The notes beneath the pieces are model-generated. The model was given only the letters and a program-made list of their open reading frames with translations, was not told the DNA's origin and did not search any database. The position numbers and the translations under genes are program-made. Shown here piece by piece: positions 6,182 through 6,447 of a stretch of 6,447 nt of DNA (its first letter is position 1; each line of letters opens with the position of its first letter). The stretch covers positions 1 through 6,447 of the forward strand of contig CALEWF010000271.1 of NCBI GenBank assembly GCA_937925455.1, given 5' to 3'. This DNA is from an uncultured Flavobacteriales bacterium (lineage in GTDB: Bacteria > Bacteroidota > Bacteroidia > CAIKAF01).

Positions 6182-6432
6182 TAACCCAAAATTATGATAA
6201 GAGTATTGATAACAGGCTGCTTCAAGCGGCTGTCCGTTGCAAGTCCTCGGGGCTCAGCCACACAGGGCAACGGGGTAGCGGTGTCTTCGTGCCCTCAGCC
6301 CCGCTACCCCGTTGCCCTGTGGGCTTCGCCCCTGCGGGCTTTTCACTTCCATCCGCAGCAGATGGAGAAACACGCGACTGCCCCCTCTAAAACATTATGA
6401 TTAAAATATTTTATTGAGAATTTTTTGGATTA
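6182..6432 (+). mobile_element. MITE-like element, complete copy 3 (about 251 bp)
   Basis: This copy is inverted relative to copy 2. The left end TAACCCAAAATT (6182-6193) and the right end AATTTTTTGGATTA (6419-6432) are degenerate forms of the same terminal repeat, again with TA at both edges. The interior has a perfect 21-bp stem (6261-6281 with 6301-6321) around the invariant 19-nt loop (6282-6300). The stem is extended by AGCC/GGCT (6256-6259, 6322-6325) past a bulged A. GGGCTTCGCCC and CTGCGG 6332-6337/CCGCAG 6353-6358 follow. Like copy 2, it contains the GCGGCTGTCCGTT-CAAGTCCTCGGGGCTC block on one side and the GGGGGCAG-CGTGTTT block on the other. No transposase is present. It sits upstream of glpK, about 100 bp from its start. 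Confidence 0.75.
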
Positions 6433-6447
6433 TATTTTTTTGATGTT

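Noticed and set aside
6194..6400. Plus-strand open frame of 68 codons
   Set aside because: It lies inside repeat copy 3, and the frame is not kept in copies 1 and 2.
1..6432. CRISPR-like or integron attC-like reading of the GC-rich repeats
   Set aside because: Copies are kilobases apart without regular spacers, and the attC core ends (RYYYAAC/GTTRRRY) are not present at the right places.

Overview
This window looks like a piece of a Bacteroidota chromosome, possibly Chitinophagaceae or a relative; that rank is an inference. The genes are AT-rich and lack clear Shine-Dalgarno sites. Two good matches to the Bacteroidota promoter pattern (TTG, 17 bp, TAnnTTTG) are present. The tRNA gene does not encode its CCA end. 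A ceramidase-family gene would also suit this sphingolipid-making phylum. The protein-coding content is ordinary housekeeping or accessory metabolism; no defence, phage or secretion cluster is visible.

Layout, left to right. Positions 1-119 are the truncated end of a GC-rich dispersed repeat. A neutral-ceramidase-family gene follows (248-1966, +). It meets head-on, with a 10-bp overlap, a small four-helix membrane protein of the 'phage holin family 4' type (1957-2325, -). That gene lies 3 bp downstream of a Cys/Met-metabolism PLP enzyme (cystathionine gamma-synthase/lyase type, 2329-3486, -), so the two probably form an operon. The PLP gene is divergent from a CAU-anticodon tRNA (3590-3663, +; probably the lysidine-type tRNA-Ile2, otherwise tRNA-Met). 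Each of the two has its own promoter, and the two -33 elements are only 6 bp apart. A strong hairpin and then a rho-independent terminator follow the tRNA.

The gene-free stretch 3664-4590 is packed with repeats: a decayed CACAAAG-type inverted repeat (3935-4047), an ACACGGAT palindrome (4099-4174), and a complete 263-bp inverted-repeat-bounded element (4184-4446). Glycerol kinase glpK (4591-6078, -) follows. A second complete copy of the element, about 251 bp and in the opposite orientation, lies just upstream of it (6182-6432).

The most interesting signal is this GC-rich element, present three times. The two complete copies have TIRs of the type TAATCCCAAAATT flanked by TA, as in a MITE. 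The interior encodes a long hairpin whose 19-nt loop is identical in all three copies, while the stem sequence differs and pairing is kept, including one clear compensatory base-pair change. This suggests a structured, non-autonomous mobile element whose hairpin is under selection. Whether the family is already described cannot be decided from the window alone.
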